A stretch of DNA of 12,902 nucleotides. Origin: Desulfohalobiaceae bacterium (GTDB lineage: Bacteria; Desulfobacterota; Desulfovibrionia; Desulfovibrionales; Desulfothermaceae). A program made the translations under genes and the position numbers. The stretch spans positions 1 through 12,902 of the forward strand of contig JAIPER010000060.1 in assembly GCA_021737115.1 (NCBI GenBank). Reading direction: 5' to 3'. This document shows, in pieces, positions 6,497 to 12,450 of the stretch. The first letter of the stretch is position 1; every line of letters begins with the position of its first letter. The notes beneath the pieces were generated by a model. It was not told where the DNA came from and ran no database searches. It was given only the letters and a program-made list of their open reading frames with translations.

Positions 6497-7876
6497 TCAG
6501 TCTCTGCCCTTCTCCGAACGACCGTCGATCTCCGGCAGGGTGATTCCCAGCTTGTGTATCTTCCTGAAGAGGGTGCTCTTGTGGAGACCTAGCTCTTTGG
6601 CGGCGGCCAGCCGGTTGTAGTTGTTGTGCTTCAAGGCGTCCTGGATGGCCCTGGCCTCGGCGGTCTTCAGGATATCCTCCAGGGATCCGCTCCCCCAGGG
6701 CAGGGAAGCTTCACCCAGGCCGGACGGGAGGTGCTCTTTGCGGATGACGGTGTTTTGGCAGAGGACAAAGGCATGCTCGATGATATTCTCCAATTCCCGG
6801 ATATTTCCAGGGAAATCGTAGGCCATGAGCCGAGCCAGGGCCTCACGGTCAACCCCGGCTATGGCCCGGTTGCGCTTGCTGTTCAACCTGGCGATAAAGC
6901 GTTCCGCCAGCAGGGGAAGGTCTTCTTTCCTCTCCCTGAGCGGAGGCAGGGTTAGCTGGACTACGTTGATCCGATAGTAGAGGTCGCGCCGGAAGCGCCC
7001 TTCTTGGATAAGGCCTGTGAGGTCCTTGTTGGTTGCGGCTATGATCCTGGCCTCGGCCTTTTCGGTCTTGACCGCTCCCAGGGGCTTGTACTCCCCTTGC
7101 TCAAGGACGCGCAGCAAGCGGACCTGAAAGGCCGGGCTGACGTCGCCTATCTCGTCCAAAAGGATGGTCCCGCCCCGGGCCGAGGCAAAGAGACCGGGTT
7201 TGTCCCTGGTCGCGTTGGTAAAGGCTCCTGCCTTGTAACCGAAGAGTTCTGATTCCAGCAGGGTGTCGGGCAGGGCGCCGCAATTCAGGGCTACAAAGGG
7301 TTTGTTCTTGCAGGGGCTTAAGTCATGTATCGCCCTGGAGAGGAGTTCCTTGCCGGTGCCTGTTTCTCCCTGAACGAGAACGGTGCTTAAGCTGTCTGCC
7401 ACCTGGGGCAGGATTTGAAAGAGCTTCTGCATTAAGGGGCTGCGGCTGACCATGTCCCCGATCTGAAAACGGGAGTCGAGCTCCTTGCGCAGCTGTTCCA
7501 CCAGACTCAAATCCCGAAAGACTTCCACTCCGCCCAGGAGGTTCCCCTTTTTGTCCTTCAGCAGCGAAGTCGAGGCGATGATCGGGATCTTCTTCCTGGC
7601 ACTGCTGACAATGGAGGTGGACGTGCTCACGCAGGGCTTGCCCATCTCCATGGTCCGTCTCAGGGCGCAATCCCCCTCGCACATATTGGAACGGAAGACT
7701 TCCCAGCAGAACTTGCCCACTGCCTCTTCCCGGCTGACTCCGGTGATGATCTCGGCGGCCCGGTTAAAGGACATGATACGCCAATGCGGATCAACCGTGA
7801 ACACCCCGTCGGAGATGCTTTCCAGGATGATTTCCGTGGTCTTGGGTTCATCGTCTCGTTTTTTAGGGGAGTTCAT
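6497..7876 (-). CDS. Sigma54-dependent transcriptional activator with N-terminal PAS domain
   Basis: 459 residues in three parts. A PAS domain covers about 12-125 (ILESISDGVFTVDPHWRIMSFN at its start) and contains Cys57, Cys66, Cys70 and Cys82. The AAA+ domain covers about 145-375: Walker A GETGTGKE (170-177), sigma54-contact loop GAFTNA (217-222), Walker B GGTILLDEIGD (235-245), arginine finger region FRRDLYYRINV (295-305). A Fis-type HTH lies at about 405-445 (NNYNRLAAAKELGLHKSTLFRK). It lacks a receiver domain, so the PAS domain must sense the signal; the cysteine cluster suggests redox, metal or Fe-S sensing. The ATG has no Shine-Dalgarno sequence and lies 9 nt after a repeat hairpin. Targets are unknown; no convincing -24/-12 promoter was found in the window. 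Confidence 0.92.
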   Translation of the reverse strand: MNSPKKRDDEPKTTEIILESISDGVFTVDPHWRIMSFNRAAEIITGVSREEAVGKFCWEVFRSNMCEGDCALRRTMEMGKPCVSTSTSIVSSARKKIPIIASTSLLKDKKGNLLGGVEVFRDLSLVEQLRKELDSRFQIGDMVSRSPLMQKLFQILPQVADSLSTVLVQGETGTGKELLSRAIHDLSPCKNKPFVALNCGALPDTLLESELFGYKAGAFTNATRDKPGLFASARGGTILLDEIGDVSPAFQVRLLRVLEQGEYKPLGAVKTEKAEARIIAATNKDLTGLIQEGRFRRDLYYRINVVQLTLPPLRERKEDLPLLAERFIARLNSKRNRAIAGVDREALARLMAYDFPGNIRELENIIEHAFVLCQNTVIRKEHLPSGLGEASLPWGSGSLEDILKTAEARAIQDALKHNNYNRLAAAKELGLHKSTLFRKIHKLGITLPEIDGRSEKGRD

Positions 7877-7885
7877 GGTTCAGTT

Positions 7886-7935
7886 GTCAGATTTGCCCGA
7901 GGCAAATCTGACATATAATTATTTAATATATTAAA
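7886..7935 (+). repeat. Hairpin element family 2, copy C (between ccdA and the activator gene)
   Basis: GTCAGATTTGCC (7886-7897), loop CGA, GGCAAATCTGAC (7901-7912) form a perfect 12-bp stem, followed by ATATAATTATTTAATATATT. Compared with copies A and B the stem differs at several positions, and each change is matched on the other side, so pairing is kept. The AT arm contains the ccdA stop codon (7933-7931), and the hairpin ends 9 nt before the activator start codon. Confidence 0.8.
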
Positions 7936-8638
7936 ACATGAGCTGTCCAGCCTGAATCAGGAAATACTCGCCCAGACCGATCATGGCCAGGCCCAGTCCT
8001 TTCTTTACCAGGTTCATCCAGTTTCCGGGTTTGGGCAAAGACAAGAGCAGGCCGGAGAAGGTCCCGGCCAGAATCAGGATGAGGCCGAGTCCCAGAGAAA
8101 AGACGAACAGGAAGAGCCCCCCGGTGACCACGTTCTGCTGGGTGGCCACATAGGTCAAAAGTACGCCCAGAACCGGGGCCGTGCAGGGCGAGGCCACCAG
8201 ACCCGAGGCCGCCCCCAGGACAAGGGCCCCGGCCAGGCCTTTTTTCCGGCCGGCCTGACCGCTGCCCATGGCAAGCATGGGCAGGGGAATGACTTCCAGG
8301 ATGTTCAGGCCGAAGAGGATGATGATGTTGGCCACAACCAGGAGGGCCAGGGGACTGGTGCTGATCTGTCCGAAGAAGCTGCCGGTCAGGGCCGCGACCA
8401 TGCCCAATCCGGAGTAGACCAGGGCCATACCCAGGACATAGAAAAAGGAAAGGCCGAAGGCCTTGAAGCGGGTGGTTTCTCCGACACTTCGCGAGCCGAC
8501 ATAGGAGGTCACCACCGGCAACAGGGGATAGATGCAGGGGGAAAGGCTGGCCAGGATCCCGCCCAGAAAACAGATCCCCAGGGACAACGAGATGGATGAA
8601 CCGAGAGCGCTCTGGAGGCTCCCACTGAGTTCGAGCAT
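7931..8638 (-). CDS. ccdA: CcdA/DsbD-type transmembrane thiol reductant transporter
   Basis: 235 residues. The ATG at 8638 is chosen because AAGGAG lies 6 nt before it; a TTG further upstream would make the ribosome site coding. Six membrane spans are visible (about 17-46, 57-85, 96-118, 134-160, 172-199, 211-230). The two functional cysteines lie in the pseudo-symmetric motifs LSPCIYPLLP (Cys35) and ASPCTAPVLG (Cys152). Family members take electrons from cytoplasmic thioredoxin and pass them to periplasmic thioredoxin-like proteins for cytochrome c maturation or disulfide reduction. The TlpA-like protein encoded at 1526-2017 is a natural partner, though not adjacent. The gene is directly followed by the sigma54 activator on the same strand, with only a repeat hairpin between. 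Confidence 0.92.
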   Translation of the reverse strand: MLELSGSLQSALGSSISLSLGICFLGGILASLSPCIYPLLPVVTSYVGSRSVGETTRFKAFGLSFFYVLGMALVYSGLGMVAALTGSFFGQISTSPLALLVVANIIILFGLNILEVIPLPMLAMGSGQAGRKKGLAGALVLGAASGLVASPCTAPVLGVLLTYVATQQNVVTGGLFLFVFSLGLGLILILAGTFSGLLLSLPKPGNWMNLVKKGLGLAMIGLGEYFLIQAGQLMF

Positions 8639-8717
8639 GTCTTCTCCTTGCAAATAATTTTTAAACCTGAGCCGTCACACTTTAGCTTTCCTGTCTCTTT
8701 TAGACAATAGAAAAAAA

Positions 8718-8723
8718 ATTATA
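8718..8723 (-). promoter_or_regulatory. Possible -10 element of the ccdA promoter
   Basis: A TATAAT (8723-8718 on the minus strand) sits in an AT-rich run about 80 nt before the ccdA start. No good -35 is visible at 16-18 nt, so this is weak. Confidence 0.25.
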
Positions 8724-8852
8724 TAAAAATAAAGTCTTATAAGCATGGTGCTGGATTTTGATTGCCGGGATTGGGTTTTCATGCTACCATCGATCTTCCA
8801 GACCACTCGCAAAGCTGGCTTCGCCCGCAACCCAAATTGAATATTGGAATTT

Positions 8853-8887
8853 ATTTGTTATTTGGGATTTGATATTTGTGATTTGCT
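8853..8887 (+). repeat. Five tandem heptamers ATTTGNN in the fdhD promoter region
   Basis: ATTTGTT, ATTTGGG, ATTTGAT, ATTTGTG and ATTTGCT follow one another without gaps. Similar degenerate ATTTG-rich tracts occur between genes in many environmental bacterial genomes. The predicted fdhD promoter lies within and just after the tract. Confidence 0.65.
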
Positions 8888-8897
8888 TCAAGATAAT
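8869..8897 (+). promoter_or_regulatory. Predicted promoter of the fdhD/transaldolase unit
   Basis: TTGATA (8869-8874), a 17-nt spacer and GATAAT (8892-8897) predict a start near 8904. This leaves a leader of about 27 nt to the ATG at 8931 or about 70 nt to the ATG at 8976. Confidence 0.45.
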
Positions 8898-8930
8898 GAT
8901 GGTTTAGGTTAACAGAATTTCTTGTTTTTC

Positions 8931-9752
8931 ATGGCACAGAATTACGCGCCTAAAACCCAACACATGATAGCAGAAATGAATAATACAGCGGTGACCAGAG
9001 AGGAGCAAACCCTGGTCTTGACGCAAACGGAGCGCACAGCCTGCCAGGAGACGGTCCTGATCGAACAACCGGTGGAGGTGGCCCTGAACGAGATTCTCAT
9101 CGGGACGACCATGGTCATGCCCGCGGATCTCGATGCCCTGGCAGTCGGCTTCTTGTTCGGACAGGGGTATCTCAGCGCAGCGGAGGAAGTGGTCGAGGTC
9201 CTGACCTGCCCGGAGGGACGAATGACCGTCTACGCCAGGGTGGAAGACCCTCCCCGGGACCGAAGCCGGGAGATGATCGTCACCTCTGGCTGCGGCGGTT
9301 CGGGCAGGATATCCAGGGATATGCTCCAGGAACAGGAGGCTGCCCTGCACGAATGCAGCCTGGGCTTCGCAGATATCCGCGGCCTAATCAAGGGGACCCT
9401 GCAGGTCTCAGACCTGTCCCTGCGGACCCATTGCGTGCACGCCTGCGGTTTCTGGTCCGAGGGAGAGCTCAAGGTCTGCTGCGAGGATGTAGGCCGGCAC
9501 AATGCCGTGGACAAGGTCATCGGCACTCTCCTGCTCGAGGGAATACCGCCCCGGGGCGCGGTCTACACTACCGGCCGGCTGACCTCGGACATCGTGCTCA
9601 AATGCGCCAGAATCGGGATACCGATCCTCGTTTCCCGGACCGCCCCTTCCAGCCTCGGGGTGGACATCGCCAGGCAGACCGGGGTCACCCTGGCCGGTTA
9701 CGCCAGGCCCAACCGTTTGAATTGCTTTAACCGACCCGAACGAATCAGATAA
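8931..9752 (+). CDS. fdhD: FdhD-family formate dehydrogenase accessory sulfurtransferase, cysteine-variant
   Basis: About 273 residues if translation starts at ATG 8931. ATGs at 8964 and 8976 are also possible and none has a good ribosome site. FdhD binds the bis-MGD cofactor and transfers sulfur from a cysteine desulfurase onto it before insertion into formate dehydrogenase. The family landmarks are EQPVEVALNE near the start, LAVGFLFGQGYL, MIVTSGCGGSGR, DVGRHNAVDKVIG, YTTGRLTSDIVLKCARIGIPILVSRTAPSSLGV and the C-terminal GYARPNRLNCF. Two points are odd. The conserved CxxC loop reads CGGS, so only the first cysteine remains. In the following region, usually TGGxHAA, this protein has HCVHAC, and a CC pair precedes EDVGRHN. 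It overlaps nothing and is followed after 11 nt by the transaldolase gene. No formate dehydrogenase gene is in the window. Confidence 0.85.
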   Translation: MAQNYAPKTQHMIAEMNNTAVTREEQTLVLTQTERTACQETVLIEQPVEVALNEILIGTTMVMPADLDALAVGFLFGQGYLSAAEEVVEVLTCPEGRMTVYARVEDPPRDRSREMIVTSGCGGSGRISRDMLQEQEAALHECSLGFADIRGLIKGTLQVSDLSLRTHCVHACGFWSEGELKVCCEDVGRHNAVDKVIGTLLLEGIPPRGAVYTTGRLTSDIVLKCARIGIPILVSRTAPSSLGVDIARQTGVTLAGYARPNRLNCFNRPERIR

Positions 9753-9763
9753 GGAGACAGCCG

Positions 9764-10606
9764 ATGAAAATTTTTCTGGACAGCGCCGAGTTGGAGCACG
9801 TTGAACTGGCCGCTTCCTATGGGATACTCGACGGCGTGACCACCAATCCGTCTTTGATCAAAAAGGCGGTTGCCAGTCGCCAGCAAAGAGGGGAGGACGT
9901 GGATTTGCAGGCCTATCTCTGCAGGCTCCTGGAGAAGGCCGCAGATGTCCCGGTCAGTCTGGAGGTCATCGGTACCCGGAGGCAGGAAATGGAAAAGGAG
10001 GGGATGCTCCTCTTTGGCCGTTTCAACCCCGTTGCCGACAACGTGACTATCAAGGTCCCGGTGAATCCTTCTCTGACAGAGAATGGAAACGGACACTACG
10101 AAGGGGTGGAGACCATAAAGGCCCTGGCCGACCGGGGGATCCCGGTCAACTGCACCCTGGTTTTCACTCCAGAGCAGGCCCTGCTGGGGGCCAAGGCCGG
10201 GGCCTCCATCGTCAGCCCCTTTGCCGGCCGCCTCGATGATTATCTCCGGGAGCAGAACCAGCAGGACTTTGCCAAGGAAGATTATTTTCCGGCGGACGGA
10301 CTGGAGCAGGGGAATGTCCGGGACGACAACGGCGTGGTCTCCGGGATCGACCTGGTGGGGCAGTGTGTCGATATCCTGGCCGAATCCGGGCTTACAGCGG
10401 AAGTCCTGGCCGCCTCCCTGCGAAATCCCCGTCAGGTCAGGGAAGCGGCCCTGGTGGGGGCCCAGATCGCCACCCTGCCCTTTGCGGTCATTTCCAGGCT
10501 CCTGGTCCATCCCAAGACCATCGAGGGCATGCAGGGCTTCACCCGGGACGTGGTTCCGGAGTATGCGCAGCTCTTCGAGGAGAAAAAAGTGAAGAGTGAG
10601 GAGTGA
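9764..10606 (+). CDS. Transaldolase / fructose-6-phosphate aldolase family protein (TalC-like) with insertions
   Basis: 280 residues from an ATG with AAGGAG 8 nt upstream. Family motifs: MKIFLDSA (1-8), DGVTTNPSLI (23-32), PVSLEVI (63-69), the Schiff-base lysine in NVTIKVPV (Lys97), NCTLVFTPEQALLGAKAGASIVSPF (129-153), GRLDD, and the C-terminal GAQIATLPF with MQGFTRDV. Short TalC/MipB enzymes have about 215-220 residues. Here about 20-25 residues are inserted near 36-58 and a similar number near 163-188, both hydrophilic. The enzyme would move dihydroxyacetone units between sugar phosphates or cleave fructose 6-phosphate. The C-terminus VKSEE is low-complexity. It is the second gene of a unit with fdhD, an unexpected pairing that may only reflect shared transcription. 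Confidence 0.88.
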   Translation: MKIFLDSAELEHVELAASYGILDGVTTNPSLIKKAVASRQQRGEDVDLQAYLCRLLEKAADVPVSLEVIGTRRQEMEKEGMLLFGRFNPVADNVTIKVPVNPSLTENGNGHYEGVETIKALADRGIPVNCTLVFTPEQALLGAKAGASIVSPFAGRLDDYLREQNQQDFAKEDYFPADGLEQGNVRDDNGVVSGIDLVGQCVDILAESGLTAEVLAASLRNPRQVREAALVGAQIATLPFAVISRLLVHPKTIEGMQGFTRDVVPEYAQLFEEKKVKSEE

Positions 10607-10650
10607 GCTTCAGAGCTCTTTCCCGTACTCCAAAATTTGGATATTTTTTA
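10605..10650 (+). terminator. Weak terminator candidate after the transaldolase gene
   Basis: A short GAGCT/AGCTC stem overlaps the stop codon, and a second small palindrome (CCAAAATTTGG, about 10631-10641) is followed by ATATTTTTT. Neither stem is strong. The palindromic element at 10699-10790 may be the effective bidirectional stop between these convergent genes. Confidence 0.25.
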
Positions 10651-10698
10651 AGTGTCAAGACGCGGCTACGAAGTCTGGAGCTTGAACCCTTCTTGTTC

Positions 10699-10790
10699 TA
10701 TACTGATCCAATTTTGGTTTTTACAACAAAGACGGACGACCCTAAGGGTCCAGGCCCAAATTTCACAAAAAGCTAAGTTGGATCAGTATA
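10699..10790. repeat. Palindromic element family 3 (92 bp, 13-bp perfect terminal inverted repeats)
   Basis: TATACTGATCCAA (10699-10711) is exactly complementary to TTGGATCAGTATA (10778-10790). The interior includes TTTTT/AAAAA blocks and a small GACCCT/AGGGTC hairpin (about 10739-10751). Ends of TA plus a terminal inverted repeat are typical of IS630/mariner-type miniature elements, and Correia elements have a similar look; no transposase is present. The element lies between convergent genes and its right arm encodes the last residues and stop of korC. Confidence 0.75.
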
Positions 10791-11333
10791 TTTCTCCGCT
10801 GAGGCGGCCAGTTCCGCACCCAGTTCCAGGGCGGTCTTGTTCATGTCGAAGAACCGGCCCGGGACCCTGGTCTGTAAGATCTTGAGCAGGGACTCCCGCC
10901 TGACCAGTCCGGTCAGATGCTGCAAGGCTCCGAGCATGCAGATGTTCAGGACGATCGGTCTGCCTATTTTTTCCATGATGTTTTCGTAGAGGGCGAGTCT
11001 CACCTGGCGGGCGTCGGCTTTGGCCTTGGTATCCACATAATGAGGGTCGCTCAGCAAAAGCCCTCCGGGTCGAATGATGTGGTAGGTGGCGTTGTAGGCC
11101 TCCTGGGTCAGGCAGACCAGGATATCCGGGTTGACGACTTTGGGAAAGTCGATCTGGGCATCGGAAATGATGATGTCCGACCGGGTCACCCCGCCTCTGG
11201 CAGCCGCTCCATAGGACTGGGACTGGGTGGCGTTCAGCCCTTCGTGGATGACGGCCGCTTCCGCCAGGATGATGGCAGCGGTAATCAGTCCCTGACCGCC
11301 TGATCCGGAAAAGATCAATCGTTGTCTGCTCAT
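10773..11333 (-). CDS. korC: 2-oxoacid:ferredoxin oxidoreductase, gamma subunit (KorC-like)
   Basis: 186 residues from ATG 11333, which overlaps the korB stop as ATGA; GGTGGTG upstream serves as ribosome site. The frame stays open upstream to 11543, but that part lies inside korB and reads as nonsense. The N-terminus RQRLIFSGSGGQGLITAAIILAEA (from residue 3) is the hallmark of gamma subunits of pyruvate, 2-oxoglutarate and 2-oxoisovalerate ferredoxin oxidoreductases, followed by GAAARGGVTRSDIIISD and DILVCLTQEAY. The gamma subunit helps bind CoA in the complex. The last residues (YTDPT) and the TAG come from the terminal repeat of a palindromic element, so the natural C-terminus has probably been replaced. 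Confidence 0.9.
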   Translation of the reverse strand: MSRQRLIFSGSGGQGLITAAIILAEAAVIHEGLNATQSQSYGAAARGGVTRSDIIISDAQIDFPKVVNPDILVCLTQEAYNATYHIIRPGGLLLSDPHYVDTKAKADARQVRLALYENIMEKIGRPIVLNICMLGALQHLTGLVRRESLLKILQTRVPGRFFDMNKTALELGAELAASAEKYTDPT

Positions 11334-12139
11334 GATGTCACCACCTTTTGGGCTTTGGCGATGGTCCGATCGTATGCGGCACAGTACTCCGGGGTGTCCG
11401 CTTCTCTGAAGATGCCCCGTTCGATAAGACCAGGGTCCTTTTCCTTGGCTTTGGAACCGATCGGGGTGGTCCGGGTTTTGAAATATTCCAGCATTGCCGC
11501 CGCGTCTCCCAGCTTGTTTTTCCTGCCGAAGTGGGTGGGGCACTGGGACAGAATCTCAACCACCGAGAATCCCTGGTGGGCGATGGCTTTGGTCATGAGT
11601 TTGGTGATTTCCCGGACATGATAGGCAGTGGTCCGGGCCACGAAGCTGGCGCCGGAGGCCAGGGCCAGTTCCACCGTGTCAAAGGAGCGGTCGATGGTCA
11701 ACTGGGGGGCGGTGGTGGACAGGATGCCCTCCCCGGAAAGCGGGGAAAACTGTCCCCCGGTCATGCCGTAGATGCGGTTGTTCATGATAATGGCCGTCAG
11801 ATCCATATTTCGACGGCAGGCATGGATAAAATGGTTGCCCCCGATGGCCAGGGCGTCTCCGTCCCCCATGGGGATCAGGACGTTGAGCCTGGGCTGGCTC
11901 ATCTTGACCCCGGTGGCGTAGGCCAAAGCCCGGCCGTGTATGGTGTGCAGGGAATGGAAGTCCACATATCCGGAAATACGGGAGGAACAGCCGATGCCGG
12001 AGACCATGACCAGGTCGTTTTTCTTGATGCCCATTTCATCAACGGCCCTGAGCATATTGTTCAGGATCGTACCATGGCCGCAGCCAGGGCACCAAATGTG
12101 GGGAAAAAATCGTTGTCGAATATAGTTTTGTGCTGCCAT
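11330..12139 (-). CDS. korB: 2-oxoacid:ferredoxin oxidoreductase, thiamine-diphosphate-binding beta subunit (KorB-like)
   Basis: 269 residues. The iron-sulfur ligands are visible: Cys17 and Cys20 in WCPGCGHG, Cys51 in GIGCSSR and Cys201 in SQCPTHFGR. The thiamine diphosphate/Mg motif is GDGDALAIGGNHF (92-104) followed by NN (120-121), and YGMTGGQFSP (124-133) is strongly conserved. The beta subunit carries out oxidative decarboxylation of the 2-oxoacid and passes electrons to ferredoxin through the cluster. Sequence style and the order alpha-beta-gamma fit 2-oxoglutarate:ferredoxin oxidoreductase; 2-oxoisovalerate specificity cannot be excluded. The start codon has only a weak ribosome site (GAAGAG), because a repeat element ends 17 nt upstream. 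Confidence 0.92.
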   Translation of the reverse strand: MAAQNYIRQRFFPHIWCPGCGHGTILNNMLRAVDEMGIKKNDLVMVSGIGCSSRISGYVDFHSLHTIHGRALAYATGVKMSQPRLNVLIPMGDGDALAIGGNHFIHACRRNMDLTAIIMNNRIYGMTGGQFSPLSGEGILSTTAPQLTIDRSFDTVELALASGASFVARTTAYHVREITKLMTKAIAHQGFSVVEILSQCPTHFGRKNKLGDAAAMLEYFKTRTTPIGSKAKEKDPGLIERGIFREADTPEYCAAYDRTIAKAQKVVTS

Positions 12140-12156
12140 ATACTTACACTCTTCAT

Positions 12157-12257
12157 ATACTTACGGTCGTCATAAATTGAGGCTTTCCATATACGGAAAT
12201 CCTGGTAGTCGGGCTTTATATTTCTGCACCTTTGCAACTTATTCCTTCCGTAAGTAT
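12157..12257 (+). repeat. Palindromic element family 1, copy 2 (101 bp, upstream of korB)
   Basis: Same ends as the copy at 2031-2130: ATACTTACGG (12157-12166) with CCGTAAGTAT (12248-12257), the same 5-base gap, then CATAAATTG paired with CAACTTATT. The inner stem is kept here by a G-U pair in RNA. The 26 bp at the korB-proximal end are identical to copy 1; the core differs and has its own hairpin (TTTCC/GGAAA, about 12184-12201). Confidence 0.8.
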
Positions 12258-12403
12258 TTATAATTTTTTAAATAGTTATACAAGAAAATCCAAAAACCCT
12301 TTATCAAAGCGAGTAGACATTAATTGAATGTGATGAGTAATTTTATCGAGCAGATACAAGAAATTAGCCCAAAATAAAACTTCTGCCATATATGATTGTT
12401 GTC
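12258..12403. other. Rest of the korA-korB intergenic spacer
   Basis: korA and korB are separated by 311 nt (12140-12450). Besides the family 1 element and the hairpin after korA, this AT-rich remainder shows no gene. It contains TTAAATAGTTATA (12268-12280), identical to part of the AT arm of family 2 copy A, but without the hairpin. Confidence 0.5.
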
Positions 12404-12449
12404 ATCCAGTTTGGCCCTTCGGGTATCAGCCCGAAGGGGCAAACTGGAT
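12404..12449. repeat. 20-bp-stem hairpin directly after the korA stop codon
   Basis: The arms 12404-12423 and 12430-12449 (core CCAGTTTGGCCCTTCGGG and its complement with one mismatch) enclose the loop TATCAG. Read with korA it begins 1 nt after the stop codon. No T-run follows on either strand, so a classical terminator is unlikely; an mRNA-end-stabilising or REP-like hairpin fits better. Confidence 0.75.
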
Positions 12450-12450
12450 A

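Noticed and set aside
8639..8653. TTG at 8653 as start of ccdA
   Set aside because: The AAGGAG ribosome site for ATG 8638 would become coding.
11334..11543. Extended N-terminus of korC
   Set aside because: The added residues overlap korB in another frame and have no family similarity, whereas ATG 11333 gives the typical gamma-subunit start and the usual ATGA overlap.
12404..12449. Intrinsic terminator after korA
   Set aside because: The stem is strong but no T-run follows it on either strand, and korB and korC would be cut off from their operon.
2212..12449. CRISPR array from the repeated hairpins
   Set aside because: The repeats are kilobases apart, lie in separate intergenic gaps and have no spacer pattern or cas genes.
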